Notes: generated by a model not told the origin, from the sequence alone. A stretch of 64,000 nt of DNA from Roseimaritima ulvae (GCF_008065135.1 NZ_CP042914.1:1736001-1800000), one strand, 5' to 3'; positions 18,191 to 28,396 are shown, counted from the stretch's first letter. Made by a program: numbers and translations.

Positions 18191-21100
18191 TCAGGGCACC
18201 CAAACGAATTCGCGGTCATTCACCAGGCTCCAGACCACGTCTTCATAGACTTCACGCCAATCGTTTCGCAGTCGTGGATCGGCGGGTGGGCCTCGCCGCA
18301 CACGTCGTTGCCACTCCTCTTGTATATCGTTGGCTTCCGGTACCAAGTGATTGGACCAAGTGGAAACAGGTAATGGCGCCGGAGGCTGAGGTGGTTGGAT
18401 CTGGTCGTCCGGCACCTTGCGGTCGTCGAAACCGTTGGCCAGTGCCGCGACGAACACGGCTTGTTCTTGTTCGCTGGGATGGCGAGCGTAAAACCGTAGG
18501 AACAGCGAATCCACTAAGGCTTCAGGCGTCGGAGCATCGAGCGCCCATTGCGACAGCGGACTTTGGTACGCCGCCCGCGTGAGCGACATCGTCAGTGTGC
18601 CGTTGGCCAGAATGCCGGGCTGCAACAGGTTCGGTTCGGTCTCTCGCTGAACGACCGGTTGTTGGCGGGTGCCCGGCCAGCCGAAGGCTTCCAAAACATC
18701 CACAATCGGTTGCGCCCGAGGCAGTGACAGACTGGGGCGGTCGCGTTCGTTGTTCAAACTGGCGAACATCCAAGCTCGACTGGGGTTACCCAGCGTCAGG
18801 CGTTTGGGACGCGGTTCGGCGCCGTCATGGACGAACGTTAATTCACCGCTGTCGATCGTTTGTTCGGTGGCGGTAAACAGGGAGTCGACCACCTGCTCGG
18901 CGGTCAGTCGTCGGCGGTCGGGAGACGCGAAAAACCGCAGTTCCGGCGGTGCGGGACGGTTCTCACCGATCGCTTCTCGCTGGTAGGTTTCGGAGGTCAT
19001 GATTTGCTGCAGTACATGCCGCAAGTCATAGCGGTGCGTGACCAATTCATCAGCCAACCACTGCAGCATCGCTTCGTGACTGGGCGTCTTGCCTTCCCAG
19101 TCGTTAACCGGTTGGACGATGGCCGCGCCCATCAGCCGATTCCAAAGATGATTGACGATGACTTTGGCGAAGCGATCGTTTTGGGGCGAGGTGATCAAAG
19201 CTGCCAGGCGTTCGCGGGAATCATCCGGCGACCGCATTAATTCGTCGATATGAGGTCCATCCTCCAGACCGGTGAAGGCTGCGAAGGGCCATTGGGGCGG
19301 AACTTGAACGCCTGGTTTGAGCGTGACACGAATCAATGACTCGCGTCCGGCGTTTTCAAAAAAGGCGTCGGGAACCCGACTGGTTTGGGGCGGCGTCAGT
19401 TGTTTGCGGTTCAGCATCGCGGCCAGCGAAAACAGGTCGGCCTGGGTGGTGCTGTGGTAAGGAGAATCGTGGCAGCGAGCGCACTGCAGTTCGATACCCA
19501 AAAACGTCGACGCCACGATGTGGCCTTTGGCGGCCATCGGGGAATCGTTTTCGCCGGCCATGGCAAACCCCGCGCTGCCGCCTTCGTGCCGACTGCCGCG
19601 CATCATGATCAGTTCGGTCACCATCCGGTCCAGCGGCTTGCCGTCACGCAGAGCATCGTGAAGGAACCAGCGAAAGGGACCGGTGGAATTCAGCGATTGG
19701 TTCAGCAGCGTGGGGTTCTCTGCCAGTTGGTCCATCCAGAAGCTGACCCAGTTGTCGGCGTAACGTTCGTCCCGCAAAAGTTGTTCGACCAACTTGTCGC
19801 GTTTGTTGGGATCGGTGCTGGCAAGGAACTCGCGGGCTTCGTCGGCGGTCGGACCAACGCCCACGACGTCCAGAAAGGCGCGTCGCAGGAAGGCGGCATC
19901 GTCGATCAGCGGGGCGGCCGTAATCGCTTCGGGAGGCAGCGGCGGATTGGGCCACACCGCACCGTCTTCGACCCATTTCTCCAATGTGGCGATCTGTTGG
20001 TCGGTCAATCCGGTTTCGGTGGGCGGCATGTCATGATCGCGAACCCGCACAATCATTTCACTGGCGTCGGGGGCACCGGGCACGACGGCAGGCAGTTCCG
20101 ATTCGCCCATCGCGAGGGCCGCGTCGCGGGAATTCAGCCGCAGCCCACCCTGTTGTTTTTCACCGTGGCAGCGAAAGCATTGCTCTCGTAGGATTGGCAG
20201 GACCTGTTGGTGGAAATGCGCCGTGGTGGCTTCGTCTTCCGCGGCCGCTTGCTGAACCGCGTGAGCAATTTTTTCCTTCACGAAGTGGTCGATCGGATGC
20301 ACGTCGGATGCCGGCGTGGTGGGCTGGACAGATTGCTTTGCGATTTCGTGACGACGTTGCCAAAACGCGTCTTGCGAAGCCGCGGCAGTACGGCGGGCAT
20401 CATCTTCCAACGCCACCAGCGACTGCTCGAACCGCTTCAGCTCCGGCTCGACGGCCGCGTCGGTCAGCATCAATGGTGACGTGTGGTCTGCTTTCAAAAC
20501 GAACAACGGACCTTCACCTTCGGGCTGAACAGCCACGCAGACTTCGCCGGCTTCGGTGCGGTCGCCGTTGCCACCCACGATCACTTCCAACACGACCCGC
20601 ACCCGTCGCGGGCCATCGGTTGGCTGGCCGGAAACGGTGAATTCGACAAAAGATTCCTGTTGCGGAAAGGGCAATCGGCGGGCGCCGGGAACCAGCGGTT
20701 CGGGAACCGGCACGATGGCTTCCAAATTGCCGCCGCGGCTGCGGACCGTTTTGGTACGGGTGACCAGTTCGCCGTCCAGCCAGAGTCGGCTGAGCGATCG
20801 GGCGCGGACCAGGAAGCGGTGCGAGCCTGCGGGGATTTCCACGTCCCCGGCGATCCGCAACAGCAAGGGCGCCTTCCAACTGCTGCGAATGCCCCAGTCG
20901 TCGAACTTGACCGGGACCCGTGACAGCAGGAACGCATCGTCGTGCCAGCGAATGGATTCGTCCGGCCAGGTTTCATTGGTGTTCAGCCAACGATTCGCCG
21001 CCGGCATGGCTTCGCTTAATTGAAAGGCCACGCGCCCGGCTGGGATCTCGCCCATCTCCGGCATGCGTTCTTCGGCCAATTCGACTACGCGGCGTTTGCC

Positions 21101-21889
21101 CACGCGATGAAAGCGAGCGGCCAGGACATCATCGGCCAACACTTCGCGGTGGATCGCTGCGCCATCGATCAGGCCAGCAAAACGTTCACCGATGCGGACC
21201 TGATCGTCGTCGACGACCGGAGCCGCTGTGGTCGGGCCGCCCATGTCCCAGGTCCCGTCGGTGGGTTTCCCGTTGAGCCAACCGCGAATCGATTCGGGTT
21301 TGCCAAAGCGATAGGTGACGGCGATGTGCTGCCAGCCGCTGGCCACCGGAAAGCCCTGCCTGGATGTCCAGCGGTGCCAGTGAGCGTCGCTGATGGAACG
21401 TTTCGAAGCAAATAGAAAGTTCACACGAGCTTCGCCTTTACTGCCCATCAGTCGCAGCGCCCAGTTCTGATTGTCGCGAGCGAAGCCGGGCGAATTCGTG
21501 CGGCCTTTACCGATCACGTACAAGGCTTGCCCATCGCGGATCGCTGCCGGGTTGACCCAGGCTTCGAGCGTGATCGCATCGCCGTTGTCAAAATCGAACC
21601 TGCTGTCCGGGCCGTCGTCAGGGATCGAATAATAAGCTCCGGCGTCGAAGCGAACGGCCGTATTGTCTGCGTCCATCTCCGGAAACTCTGGCGGTCGCGG
21701 TCCGGCTTGGTCGCGATGCACGCTGCCATGCGGCGTCAACGTGGTGATTTCTTCGCTGTCGAAGTCCCAGCGGGCGGCGACCGATGGTGCCGCAGGATCT
21801 TGGGCAGGGGAGCGAACGCTGGTGAGCGAGAGTACGGCAAGCAAGCCGCAGAGAAAGGCCCACTTTTCAGACGGTTTAGATAACTTCAT
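18191..21889 (-). CDS. PSCyt1-DUF1549-DUF1553 secreted protein with N-terminal LamG domain
   Basis: 1232 residues from ATG at 21889, which begins the signal peptide KLSKPSEKWAFLCGLLAVLS; the frame's extra 20 upstream residues are rejected. A LamG-like domain lies at about 35-270 (RFDFDNGDAITLEAWV). A second beta-rich region follows. A cytochrome-like CFRCH motif is near residue 570 (PSCyt1), continuing to VRDHDMPPTE. DUF1549 follows at about 660-860, including ELQCARCHDSPYHST, and DUF1553 at about 895-1225 (VIVNHLWNRLMG). The PSCyt1 CxxCH may bind heme c, but this is unproven. It is paired with the downstream DUF1501 gene. A promoter-like element lies at 21986-22013. Confidence 0.92.
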   Translation of the reverse strand: MKLSKPSEKWAFLCGLLAVLSLTSVRSPAQDPAAPSVAARWDFDSEEITTLTPHGSVHRDQAGPRPPEFPEMDADNTAVRFDAGAYYSIPDDGPDSRFDFDNGDAITLEAWVNPAAIRDGQALYVIGKGRTNSPGFARDNQNWALRLMGSKGEARVNFLFASKRSISDAHWHRWTSRQGFPVASGWQHIAVTYRFGKPESIRGWLNGKPTDGTWDMGGPTTAAPVVDDDQVRIGERFAGLIDGAAIHREVLADDVLAARFHRVGKRRVVELAEERMPEMGEIPAGRVAFQLSEAMPAANRWLNTNETWPDESIRWHDDAFLLSRVPVKFDDWGIRSSWKAPLLLRIAGDVEIPAGSHRFLVRARSLSRLWLDGELVTRTKTVRSRGGNLEAIVPVPEPLVPGARRLPFPQQESFVEFTVSGQPTDGPRRVRVVLEVIVGGNGDRTEAGEVCVAVQPEGEGPLFVLKADHTSPLMLTDAAVEPELKRFEQSLVALEDDARRTAAASQDAFWQRRHEIAKQSVQPTTPASDVHPIDHFVKEKIAHAVQQAAAEDEATTAHFHQQVLPILREQCFRCHGEKQQGGLRLNSRDAALAMGESELPAVVPGAPDASEMIVRVRDHDMPPTETGLTDQQIATLEKWVEDGAVWPNPPLPPEAITAAPLIDDAAFLRRAFLDVVGVGPTADEAREFLASTDPNKRDKLVEQLLRDERYADNWVSFWMDQLAENPTLLNQSLNSTGPFRWFLHDALRDGKPLDRMVTELIMMRGSRHEGGSAGFAMAGENDSPMAAKGHIVASTFLGIELQCARCHDSPYHSTTQADLFSLAAMLNRKQLTPPQTSRVPDAFFENAGRESLIRVTLKPGVQVPPQWPFAAFTGLEDGPHIDELMRSPDDSRERLAALITSPQNDRFAKVIVNHLWNRLMGAAIVQPVNDWEGKTPSHEAMLQWLADELVTHRYDLRHVLQQIMTSETYQREAIGENRPAPPELRFFASPDRRRLTAEQVVDSLFTATEQTIDSGELTFVHDGAEPRPKRLTLGNPSRAWMFASLNNERDRPSLSLPRAQPIVDVLEAFGWPGTRQQPVVQRETEPNLLQPGILANGTLTMSLTRAAYQSPLSQWALDAPTPEALVDSLFLRFYARHPSEQEQAVFVAALANGFDDRKVPDDQIQPPQPPAPLPVSTWSNHLVPEANDIQEEWQRRVRRGPPADPRLRNDWREVYEDVVWSLVNDREFVWVP

Positions 21890-21985
21890 GAACACACAGC
21901 AGGGCAGGGACAGGCACCGGGCGTGCCGGCAGGCAGGGGAGGCGGCCAATGACCGTCGAGCAAGGCTCGGCCGGTCAGGTCCCCT

Positions 21986-22013
21986 ATTATGGCAGATGGC
22001 AGGGGCGGGTTAC
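21986..22013 (-). promoter_or_regulatory. Putative promoter of the DUF1549/DUF1553 gene
   Basis: On the minus strand GTAACC, preceded by GGGG, is followed after 16 bases by CATAAT. The end of CATAAT is about 97 bases from the start codon. The same arrangement with identical spacing lies upstream of the paralogue at 28178. It could instead be a conserved hairpin, since G and C runs flank GGTTA. Confidence 0.45.
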
Positions 22014-22035
22014 CCCCTTAGCTGGCAACAATGCA

Positions 22036-22071
22036 AAAAAACGCCCGGCAATTCCGTGGAATTGCCGAGCG
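22036..22071 (-). terminator. Intrinsic terminator after the small secreted protein gene
   Basis: The perfect 10-bp stem CGGCAATTCC / GGAATTGCCG (22046-22067, 2-base loop) is followed on the minus strand by GGCGTTTTTTT. It lies 35 bases past the stop at 22102. This is the clearest rho-independent terminator in the window. Confidence 0.88.
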
Positions 22072-22101
22072 TGAGGACGTCGCGTTCGGTCAGCGGTCTG
22101 C

Positions 22102-22629
22102 CTAGGCAGCGTCTTTTTTCGCTTTGGCCTTCTTACCCTTTTTGCCCTGACGGGTCAGTTGAGCCGGCAGCTTCTCTTTCTGCTCGTCGGTCAGCACCGC
22201 CAGAAAATCTTTGCGGAACTGCTGCTGTTTGCCGGCAATGCTTTTCATAGCCTCCGTCTGCTGGTCGGTCAGCGGCACGGCGGCATCCACGGCGGCTCGC
22301 AATTCTTTGCCCTTCTGACCGGCTTGTCGCGCCGCCTTACCGGCTTCGGCCCGTTTCTTGAGCAGCTCCGGGGTCAGGCCGCCGGCTTTGCGAGCCTCTG
22401 CCAAATCCTTCTTCAGCGCTGTCGCCAAGGCAGCCGTCTTCTCTTGCTGCTCCTCGCTCAGGGTGACACCGGCTTTCTCCAACTGCCGTAGCAGCTGGGT
22501 TGCGGGCGAGCGATTTTGAGCCGCCGCCTTTTTCTTCCGCTTTTGGTTTTCCTGCGGGTCGTCGGCAAAGGCCCCCGACACAATCACCGCGGATAGAGCG
22601 AACACTGCCAACGCACGAAGCTTCAACAT
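22102..22629 (-). CDS. Small secreted Lys/Ala-rich helical protein, Spy/LTXXQ-like
   Basis: 175 residues. The signal peptide is MLKLRALAVFALSAVIVSGA, cleaved near AFAD. The mature part is almost all helix, rich in Lys, Gln and Ala. It contains GVTLSEEQQEKTAALATALK and VPLTDQQTEAMKSIAGKQQQ, followed by LAVLTDEQKEKLPAQL. These LTxEQ-type turns are typical of Spy/CpxP-like periplasmic proteins and of many small planctomycete secreted proteins. The C-terminus is a basic tail (GKKGKKAKAKKDAA). The transcript has its own terminator, so it is probably monocistronic. The exact role is unknown. Confidence 0.82.
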   Translation of the reverse strand: MLKLRALAVFALSAVIVSGAFADDPQENQKRKKKAAAQNRSPATQLLRQLEKAGVTLSEEQQEKTAALATALKKDLAEARKAGGLTPELLKKRAEAGKAARQAGQKGKELRAAVDAAVPLTDQQTEAMKSIAGKQQQFRKDFLAVLTDEQKEKLPAQLTRQGKKGKKAKAKKDAA

Positions 22630-22808
22630 TCAAGTGACTCCGAGAGGGAAAAGAGGGATCGCCGTGGTGGAATCACCGCGGCGAGACCATCTTAAACCAT
22701 GGCCAACCTGAGCGGTTTCGCAACCTCTGGAGAATCTGCAGATTTTATCTTCCCCGCTCGTACGCTGGCCTTTCCAGGCTGACGAGCGTTCGGGCCTGTC
22801 CCGGCAAA

Positions 22809-22862
22809 CCCACCGTCTGGCGACGGTAGCTACGGCCCACCGTCTGGCGACGGTAGCTACGG
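22809..22862. repeat. 27-base tandem duplication
   Basis: Units at 22809-22835 and 22836-22862 are identical. Each contains CCGTCTGGCGACGG, an imperfect hairpin, then TAGCTACGG. A weaker relative (GTCTGGCGACTTCGGCTACG) lies near 25001-25020. It abuts the 3' end of the enolase-family gene. Confidence 0.85.
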
Positions 22863-22867
22863 GGGCG

Positions 22868-23968
22868 CTAGCACTGCCAGACGGGGTCGCCCAGGACGTC
22901 GAACTTGGGCGTTATGCCCAGGCCGGGCGCGGTCGAGGCGGCCATCCGTCCGTTGACTCTCTGCGGGGCGCCGTCGGCGATCGACTGGGTGACATAGCTG
23001 TTGAAGTCGGTCGACGTAAACAGGTAGTCGGTGGGCGTGCTGTGAGCCAGGTGCGAGATCGCGGCGGTGATGATGTCGCCGCCCCAGCTGTCTTCGAGCG
23101 TCATGGCGATGCCCAACGAGACGCACAGATCGCGAGCCTGCTTGGCTTTGGTCAGCCCGCCAAACTTGCTGATCTTGATGTTGACCACATCCATCGCCCG
23201 GTCCGCGACACCTTTCAAAATCGCGTCGACCGAATCGATGACTTCATCCAAGACAAACGGGAGGTGCGTGTTTTGGCGAATGCTGAGGCACTGTTGGTAA
23301 GTCGCACAGGGCTGTTCGATATAGACGTCCACATCGTCGACCGCTTTGACCACTCGCATCGCTTCGTGCATCAACCAGCCGGTGTTGGCGTCGGCGACCA
23401 GTTTGTCGCCGGGTTGCATGATGGCCCCCACCGTGCGGATGCGATCGATATCGTCATCGGGCCGGCCGCCAACTTTCAATTGAAAGCGGCGATAGCCTTC
23501 GGCGCGGTACCCGGCCACGTTCTCCGCCATCTCCGCGGCGGGCCGCTGTGAGATCGCTCGGTACAGCACCACGTCGTCGCCATAGCGGCCGCCCAACAAC
23601 GTGCACACCGGCATCCCCGCGGCTTTGCCCAGAATGTCCCAGCAAGCCATGTCGATCGCGGACTTCACGTAGGGGTGGCCCTTCATGACCTTGTCCATCG
23701 TCAGGTTCAAGGCCTGCAGCTGCGTCGGGTCGGTGCCGATCAAGTGCGGTCCCAGTTCCTGAATCCCCGCCCGCGCCCCGGCGGCATAAGCCGGCAAGTA
23801 CACCGGACCCAGCGGGCAGACTTCACCAAATCCGGTCACGCCGGCATCGGTTTCAACCTGCACGACCGTGGAGTCAAACACGTTGACGCTTTTGCCTTCC
23901 GACCAGCTGTAGTTGCCTTCGTGCAGGGGCAAGTCGACTTGGTACAGTTTCAAACCGGTGATTTTCAT
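22868..23968 (-). CDS. Enolase-superfamily (mandelate racemase subgroup) dehydratase/epimerase
   Basis: 366 residues. The N-terminal capping domain is [20 protein letters not shown]. The barrel shows Lys 165 in QLKVGG, metal ligands Asp 193 (VADANTGW), Glu 218 (YIEQP) and Asp 241 (VLDEVID), then Lys 265 in NIKISKFGG, and LEDSWGGDI near the end. Two opposed lysines are the acid/base pair used by racemases and by cis-3-hydroxy-L-proline dehydratase and hydroxyproline-betaine epimerase, which this sequence resembles most to my eye. No signal peptide is seen, so it should be cytoplasmic. The divergent PAS-AraC gene may regulate it. The substrate is a guess. Confidence 0.9.
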   Translation of the reverse strand: MKITGLKLYQVDLPLHEGNYSWSEGKSVNVFDSTVVQVETDAGVTGFGEVCPLGPVYLPAYAAGARAGIQELGPHLIGTDPTQLQALNLTMDKVMKGHPYVKSAIDMACWDILGKAAGMPVCTLLGGRYGDDVVLYRAISQRPAAEMAENVAGYRAEGYRRFQLKVGGRPDDDIDRIRTVGAIMQPGDKLVADANTGWLMHEAMRVVKAVDDVDVYIEQPCATYQQCLSIRQNTHLPFVLDEVIDSVDAILKGVADRAMDVVNIKISKFGGLTKAKQARDLCVSLGIAMTLEDSWGGDIITAAISHLAHSTPTDYLFTSTDFNSYVTQSIADGAPQRVNGRMAASTAPGLGITPKFDVLGDPVWQC

Positions 23969-24108
23969 CGCTGCCTAATCTTTCGCAAGCCACGCCCCGT
24001 CGGAGCGTGTATGGAGTTGGGGTATGATGGCGTGTCTGTTGCAACGCTGCCGACAGGGATTGTATCTACAGGGGACAAAGCGATCTTGGTTCAGAATCGC
24101 GTCACACG

Positions 24109-24867
24109 ATGAATTTGCGCACAGGGGGAGCCGAAGAGCTGCCGCCCGAGGATCTGCCGTCATGCCTGCAGGCGGTGGGCGTCGAACTGTTGGAGCAACT
24201 GTTTGATCAGGCTCAGGACGTGGCGTTTTTTGTCAAAGACGTACGCGGCCGCTACGTGGCGGTGAACCAATCGCTGGTCGAAAGGCATGGCCTGCAGCAC
24301 AAGGTGGATGTACTGGGCAAGCGGCCGTCGGATATCGGCCCGGGCGATTTTGGACGCATCCCGGCTCAGCAGGACGCGGACGTGCTGCGCACCGGGACGG
24401 CTCTGGTGGACCACTTGGAATTGCAGTGGTACCGGCCTCACGAGCCCGTGTGGTGCTTGACGACGAAATTGCCGATCCGCGATGCGGCCGACGCGGTCAC
24501 CGGATTGGTGGGGTTTTCCAAAGATGTTCGCGTGGCGGTTGAGCCCGAGGAGATACCGCTCGAGTTCGCTCGGGCGCTCGAAGAGTTCGAACGCGACCTA
24601 TCCGAAGCCGTGACGCCCGCCTGGTTGGCACAGCGCTCGTCGCTCAGCCCGCAACGTCTGGCCCGGTTGACCAAACGCCTGCACGGTTTGACTCCCGGCC
24701 AGTTCATCACCAAGACGCGGATCGCCGCCGCCTCGCGGTTATTGCGAGAAACCGATCGCTCGATCGCCGAGATCGCGATGGCGTGCGGGTTCTACGATCA
24801 CAGCGCCTTTGCCCGCGCCTTCCGCTCTGCCACCGGCTTCACGCCCACCGCCTTCCGCAAACAATAG
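24109..24867 (+). CDS. PAS-domain AraC-family transcriptional regulator
   Basis: 252 residues. A PAS domain at about 25-140 (LFDQAQDVAFFVKDVRGRYVAV, then VTGLVGFSKDV) should sense a small ligand. The AraC-type double helix-turn-helix follows at about 155-252: TPAWLAQRSSLSPQRLARLTKR, then RSIAEIAMACGFYDHSAFARAF and SATGFTPTAFRKQ. It is divergent from the enolase-superfamily gene across 140 bases. This suggests ligand-dependent control of that enzyme; the ligand may be its substrate. Replacing the usual cupin arm with PAS is a known planctomycete arrangement. Confidence 0.92.
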   Translation: MNLRTGGAEELPPEDLPSCLQAVGVELLEQLFDQAQDVAFFVKDVRGRYVAVNQSLVERHGLQHKVDVLGKRPSDIGPGDFGRIPAQQDADVLRTGTALVDHLELQWYRPHEPVWCLTTKLPIRDAADAVTGLVGFSKDVRVAVEPEEIPLEFARALEEFERDLSEAVTPAWLAQRSSLSPQRLARLTKRLHGLTPGQFITKTRIAAASRLLRETDRSIAEIAMACGFYDHSAFARAFRSATGFTPTAFRKQ

Positions 24868-24890
24868 CACCCCCGCACCACCTTTCCCTC

Positions 24891-24949
24891 GTAGCATGGG
24901 CCCCTGGCCCGTGTCCCTCTCCAGTAGCATGGGCCCCCGGCCCGTGTCC
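24891..24949 (+). repeat. Two 26-base near-identical repeats (family F)
   Basis: Units at 24891-24916 and 24924-24949 read GTAGCATGGGCCCC followed by C/T-or-C GGCCCGTGTCC and differ at one base. Each can fold through GGGCC and GGCCC. An inverted relative (CACGGGCCAGGGGCCC) is at 46605-46620. Confidence 0.8.
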
Positions 24950-25034
24950 GACCTGTAGCAAACAACCTCGTCTGTCCCCGGCGCGTTTTCCATCCAAAGT
25001 CTGGCGACTTCGGCTACGAGGGGGCGAGAGAGCA

Positions 25035-28000
25035 TCAATCGATATAGATGACTTCGTTGGAACACAGCAGGGCGTGCAACAGGGCGCTGCGTGCTCGGTC
25101 GGCGGGCGAACTGGATTGCGTATTGCCGACACGAGCGTGACGCTGGTGCGGCGAGGCATCCCAGCCCCAGTGTTCTCGGTCGGCAAACTGAATATCGAAC
25201 AACAGATCCGACTCCGCGGCTTGTTGCTCAAGCAACGCTTCGCGGCTGAGTGCGGCTTGATGCAGTCGCACGTTGTGGATCAAGCCGTCCCAATGATGGT
25301 GGCTGCCACGTCCGCCAATCATGATCGGACGGTCGGGCTGTACGTTCCAGCGAGCCTCGTGGGCTACCTGAGCGACCTGTGGCTGGGCGTCTTTTTTAGA
25401 AAGGTCTTGCAGATAGAACGTAATTCCTTTGTCGGAAGGGTCATCCAGGTCGATCGAAACCGCCACGTAATAGGGCTTGTTCAATTCCAGACGCAGGTTG
25501 GAAGCCACGACTTCGTACTGCGGTTTGCCGTCGGGCTTGTCACGGGAACCGATCAGCTGCAGGATCAGGTTGCGCGGTTTGAAGGCGCTCTTGGTTGAGG
25601 TGACGCCCAGCGACCAACCCCGCTCGGTGTTCTTGCCGCTCCAGTTGGTTGCGATGGTGCGAACCGATGCATCGGAGTACAGCGAATCCAGCATCACGGT
25701 GGCTTCGATGGTCAGGTCCCCTTCGGCTTGGGGATCTTGCAATGACTTGATTTGCGCGACTTGGATGGACGTCTTTTGCTCGGCTTGCAGAGCGATCGCG
25801 GGCCGCCCATCGGGTAAGGCTGCCAATTGCTCGGGTTGATCGGGGATCTCTACCGTGGCCTGGAACGCTTCTAAGAACTCGACCGCCTGCTGCAGTTCCG
25901 TGTTGCTGGGGGCGCGGAAATAAAGTCGTTGGTAGGCGGTGGTGATCAGCGAGTCGTAACTCATCGCTCCCAGGTTGTCGCCCATCTTGGCGGCCCGTTC
26001 ATGCACCCACGGACTGTTCATCATCAGCAACGATTGCGGGGCTGTGGTGGTGCGATGGCGTTCGCCTTGGCTTTCCACACGATCCGGGAAATCGTAGCTG
26101 GCCAGCAGGGGATCGAGGGCATTGCGTTTGACCGTTTTGTAAACGGCTCGCTTGCCCGGCCCCATTTCACCGCAGGCGACCACCACGCAGTCGTGGATTT
26201 CTTCGCCGGACAGGCGACGTGGGTTCATGCGCCACAGTAGTTCGTTTTGCGGGTCGAGCGTAGCCAGGGTGTCGTCCATGGGCCGCTCGGAAGACTGCCG
26301 GTAAGTAGCCGAGGTCAGGATCAGGCGATGCAGGTTTTTCAAGCTCCAGCCATCGGCCATAAAGCGGCGAGCCAGCCAGTCCAGCAGCTCGGGGTGCGAG
26401 GGAGGCGTGCCCAAGTGCCCGAAGTCGCTGGTCGTGGCTACCAAGCCGCGGCCAAAGTGTTGTTGCCAGACGCGGTTGACGATCACCCGCGCCGTCAGCG
26501 GGTTGTCTTCGCTGGCGATCCACTTGGCCAGGGCCGTGCGTCGACCGGTCGATTGCAGGGCTGGATGCGGCGGTTGGATCTCCGCCGGATCGTCTCCCAA
26601 AATGACCGGGAAGGCTGGCGGTACGGGCGATGGATCGGCCGCGTCGGGGATCGTGGTGGGCGGGGCGATTGGACCGACATCGCTGGCCACAAATTTCAGC
26701 GTCGGCAATGGTTCGGGTTTTAAGTGATCGAACTCCGCCAACTTCGCTCGCAACTCTTCCCGTTCGGCTTTGGCCTCTTCATCTAACCATTCCGTCACCT
26801 TCTCGGGGTGCTCAACCACTTGGTTAGAGGTTAGCGACGCGATTTGAATTTCGTAGGGAGTCAGGTCTTTCCGCCGACTGCGGAGCAAGTCCTTGATTTC
26901 CTCGGTGAATTTGTCGAAGCCCTGTCCCGTCGCATGCTCCAGCAACTCCGGCTTTTCGATCTCGTGCAAGCGATTGCGGATCTCCTCGGTGGCTTGTTCC
27001 CAGGCAAGCTGTTGTTCCAAGTACTTGGCGCGAGCTTCGACATCCGCAATCGGTTGATCTTCGCGCGGCAACAGCGGTGTGAAAAACGCTCGCAGCGCGT
27101 AGTAATCTTTCTGCAACAACGGATCAAATTTGTGGTCGTGGCAACGGGCGCACTTCAGGCCCTGGGCCAGAAATAAGTCCGCAGTGGTTTCCGTAACGTC
27201 GTTCAGGATTTGAGCCCATTGGCCTTCCACGTCGCGTTGGTTGTATTCGTAGATCCAATGCCGCAGGTACATCGTACCGATCAGGGCATCGCGATTGCCG
27301 GGATCGATTTCATCGCCGGCCAGCTGTTCCAGCACGAACCGGTCGTAGGGTTTGTCTTCGTTGAACGAGCGAATCACATAGTCGCGGTAGTGATGGGCTT
27401 CGGGGCGCGAGTGATCGGCGTTGTAGCCATCGGAATCGGCGTAACGCACCAGATCGAGCCAGAAGCGAGCTTGGTTTTCACCGTAGGCGGATTGCTCCAG
27501 CAGTTGATCGATCAGGTTTTCGTACCAATCCGCTTCACTGCCCACGCGGTCCACCAACGCCGGTTCGGGCGGCAGACCGGTGACGGCAAAATGAACGCGG
27601 CGGGCCAGTTTGCGTGGCTCCGCAGGCGCTGCCGGCCGCAGCCCTTCACTTTGCAGGCGAGCCAAAATGAAGCGATCGATTTCGTTGCGGCACCAAGCCG
27701 GATCATCGACGTCGGGAACGGTGGGATCGCTGAGCGGTTGGTAGCACCACCAGTCGCGGGCCTCGTCGGTAATCGCTTCGGTGGGTTTCAGAATCACTCC
27801 GGCCGGCCAAGGGGCCCCGGCATCGATCCAGCGTGCGATGCCTTCAACCGCATCGTCTTCGAGCGGTCCGTTGGGCGGCATCTCAAACGATTCGTACCGC
27901 AATGCCTCGATCAGCAAACTTTCGTCCGCCTTGCCGGCCACAATCACCGGTCCGGAGTCGCCGCCGAGCTGCAATTCTTCGAGCGTAGTCAGCCGCAGGC

Positions 28001-28178
28001 CGCCCTCTTGCTTGGTGTCGCCATGGCACTTGATGCAGTGAGCTACCAGCATCGGCCGCACGTGGATTTCGAACGAATCGCGATCGGAAGCCGTCGATGA
28101 CACCGGGCATAGTATTGTCAGAAACACGACCGCAAGGGGAGCGGTGATGAAGTGGACGGTTCGGATCAACTTCAGCAT
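25035..28178 (-). CDS. PSCyt1-DUF1549-DUF1553 secreted protein with LamG insert near the C-terminus
   Basis: 1047 residues. The N-terminal hydrophobic segment ([19 protein letters not shown]) is a signal peptide. PSCyt1 follows with CIKCH at residues 48-52 and [18 protein letters not shown]1549 spans about 155-365 ([28 protein letters not shown]). DUF1553 starts near 550 ([14 protein letters not shown]) and runs to [19 protein letters not shown]-type helices near 790. A LamG-like domain at about 835-990 ([18 protein letters not shown]) interrupts it before the closing helix [15 protein letters not shown]. No DUF1501 gene is adjacent, unlike the two other DUF1549/DUF1553 loci here. A promoter-like element lies at 28301-28328. 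Confidence 0.92.
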   Translation of the reverse strand: MLKLIRTVHFITAPLAVVFLTILCPVSSTASDRDSFEIHVRPMLVAHCIKCHGDTKQEGGLRLTTLEELQLGGDSGPVIVAGKADESLLIEALRYESFEMPPNGPLEDDAVEGIARWIDAGAPWPAGVILKPTEAITDEARDWWCYQPLSDPTVPDVDDPAWCRNEIDRFILARLQSEGLRPAAPAEPRKLARRVHFAVTGLPPEPALVDRVGSEADWYENLIDQLLEQSAYGENQARFWLDLVRYADSDGYNADHSRPEAHHYRDYVIRSFNEDKPYDRFVLEQLAGDEIDPGNRDALIGTMYLRHWIYEYNQRDVEGQWAQILNDVTETTADLFLAQGLKCARCHDHKFDPLLQKDYYALRAFFTPLLPREDQPIADVEARAKYLEQQLAWEQATEEIRNRLHEIEKPELLEHATGQGFDKFTEEIKDLLRSRRKDLTPYEIQIASLTSNQVVEHPEKVTEWLDEEAKAEREELRAKLAEFDHLKPEPLPTLKFVASDVGPIAPPTTIPDAADPSPVPPAFPVILGDDPAEIQPPHPALQSTGRRTALAKWIASEDNPLTARVIVNRVWQQHFGRGLVATTSDFGHLGTPPSHPELLDWLARRFMADGWSLKNLHRLILTSATYRQSSERPMDDTLATLDPQNELLWRMNPRRLSGEEIHDCVVVACGEMGPGKRAVYKTVKRNALDPLLASYDFPDRVESQGERHRTTTAPQSLLMMNSPWVHERAAKMGDNLGAMSYDSLITTAYQRLYFRAPSNTELQQAVEFLEAFQATVEIPDQPEQLAALPDGRPAIALQAEQKTSIQVAQIKSLQDPQAEGDLTIEATVMLDSLYSDASVRTIATNWSGKNTERGWSLGVTSTKSAFKPRNLILQLIGSRDKPDGKPQYEVVASNLRLELNKPYYVAVSIDLDDPSDKGITFYLQDLSKKDAQPQVAQVAHEARWNVQPDRPIMIGGRGSHHHWDGLIHNVRLHQAALSREALLEQQAAESDLLFDIQFADREHWGWDASPHQRHARVGNTQSSSPADRARSALLHALLCSNEVIYID

Positions 28179-28300
28179 TATTGGGACTCCGGTAAGGCGA
28201 CCATGCCGGCTCCTGCAGGAGAAGCCGGATGTTCGGCAAATGCCTCGCCGTGCAAGGTGGGGGGGAGGATAAGGTGGGAATAATCTGTGTAATGGTACTT

Positions 28301-28328
28301 GTTATGGCAGCCGATGGGGGCAGGTTAC
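28301..28328 (-). promoter_or_regulatory. Putative promoter of the second DUF1549/DUF1553 gene
   Basis: On the minus strand GTAACC is followed after 16 bases by CATAAC, about 123 bases before the start codon at 28178. It matches 21986-22013 in both boxes and in spacing. A hairpin (ATGGGGG 28314-28320, CCCCCAT 28328-28334) overlaps it and is followed on the plus strand by five T, so a terminator role is the alternative. Confidence 0.42.
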
Positions 28329-28396
28329 CCCCATTTTTCCATCTCTTTGTACCCAGAAACGCGTTTTTCAGCGAACGGATGGGCTGTCGATTAAAT

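Noticed and set aside
19385-20191. Plus-strand open frame of 268 codons inside the DUF1549/DUF1553 gene
   Set aside because: Antisense to a strongly supported family protein; no motif, no ribosome site, shadow composition.
22809-22862. Possible CRISPR array
   Set aside because: Only two directly abutting repeat units with no spacers, and no cas genes in the window.
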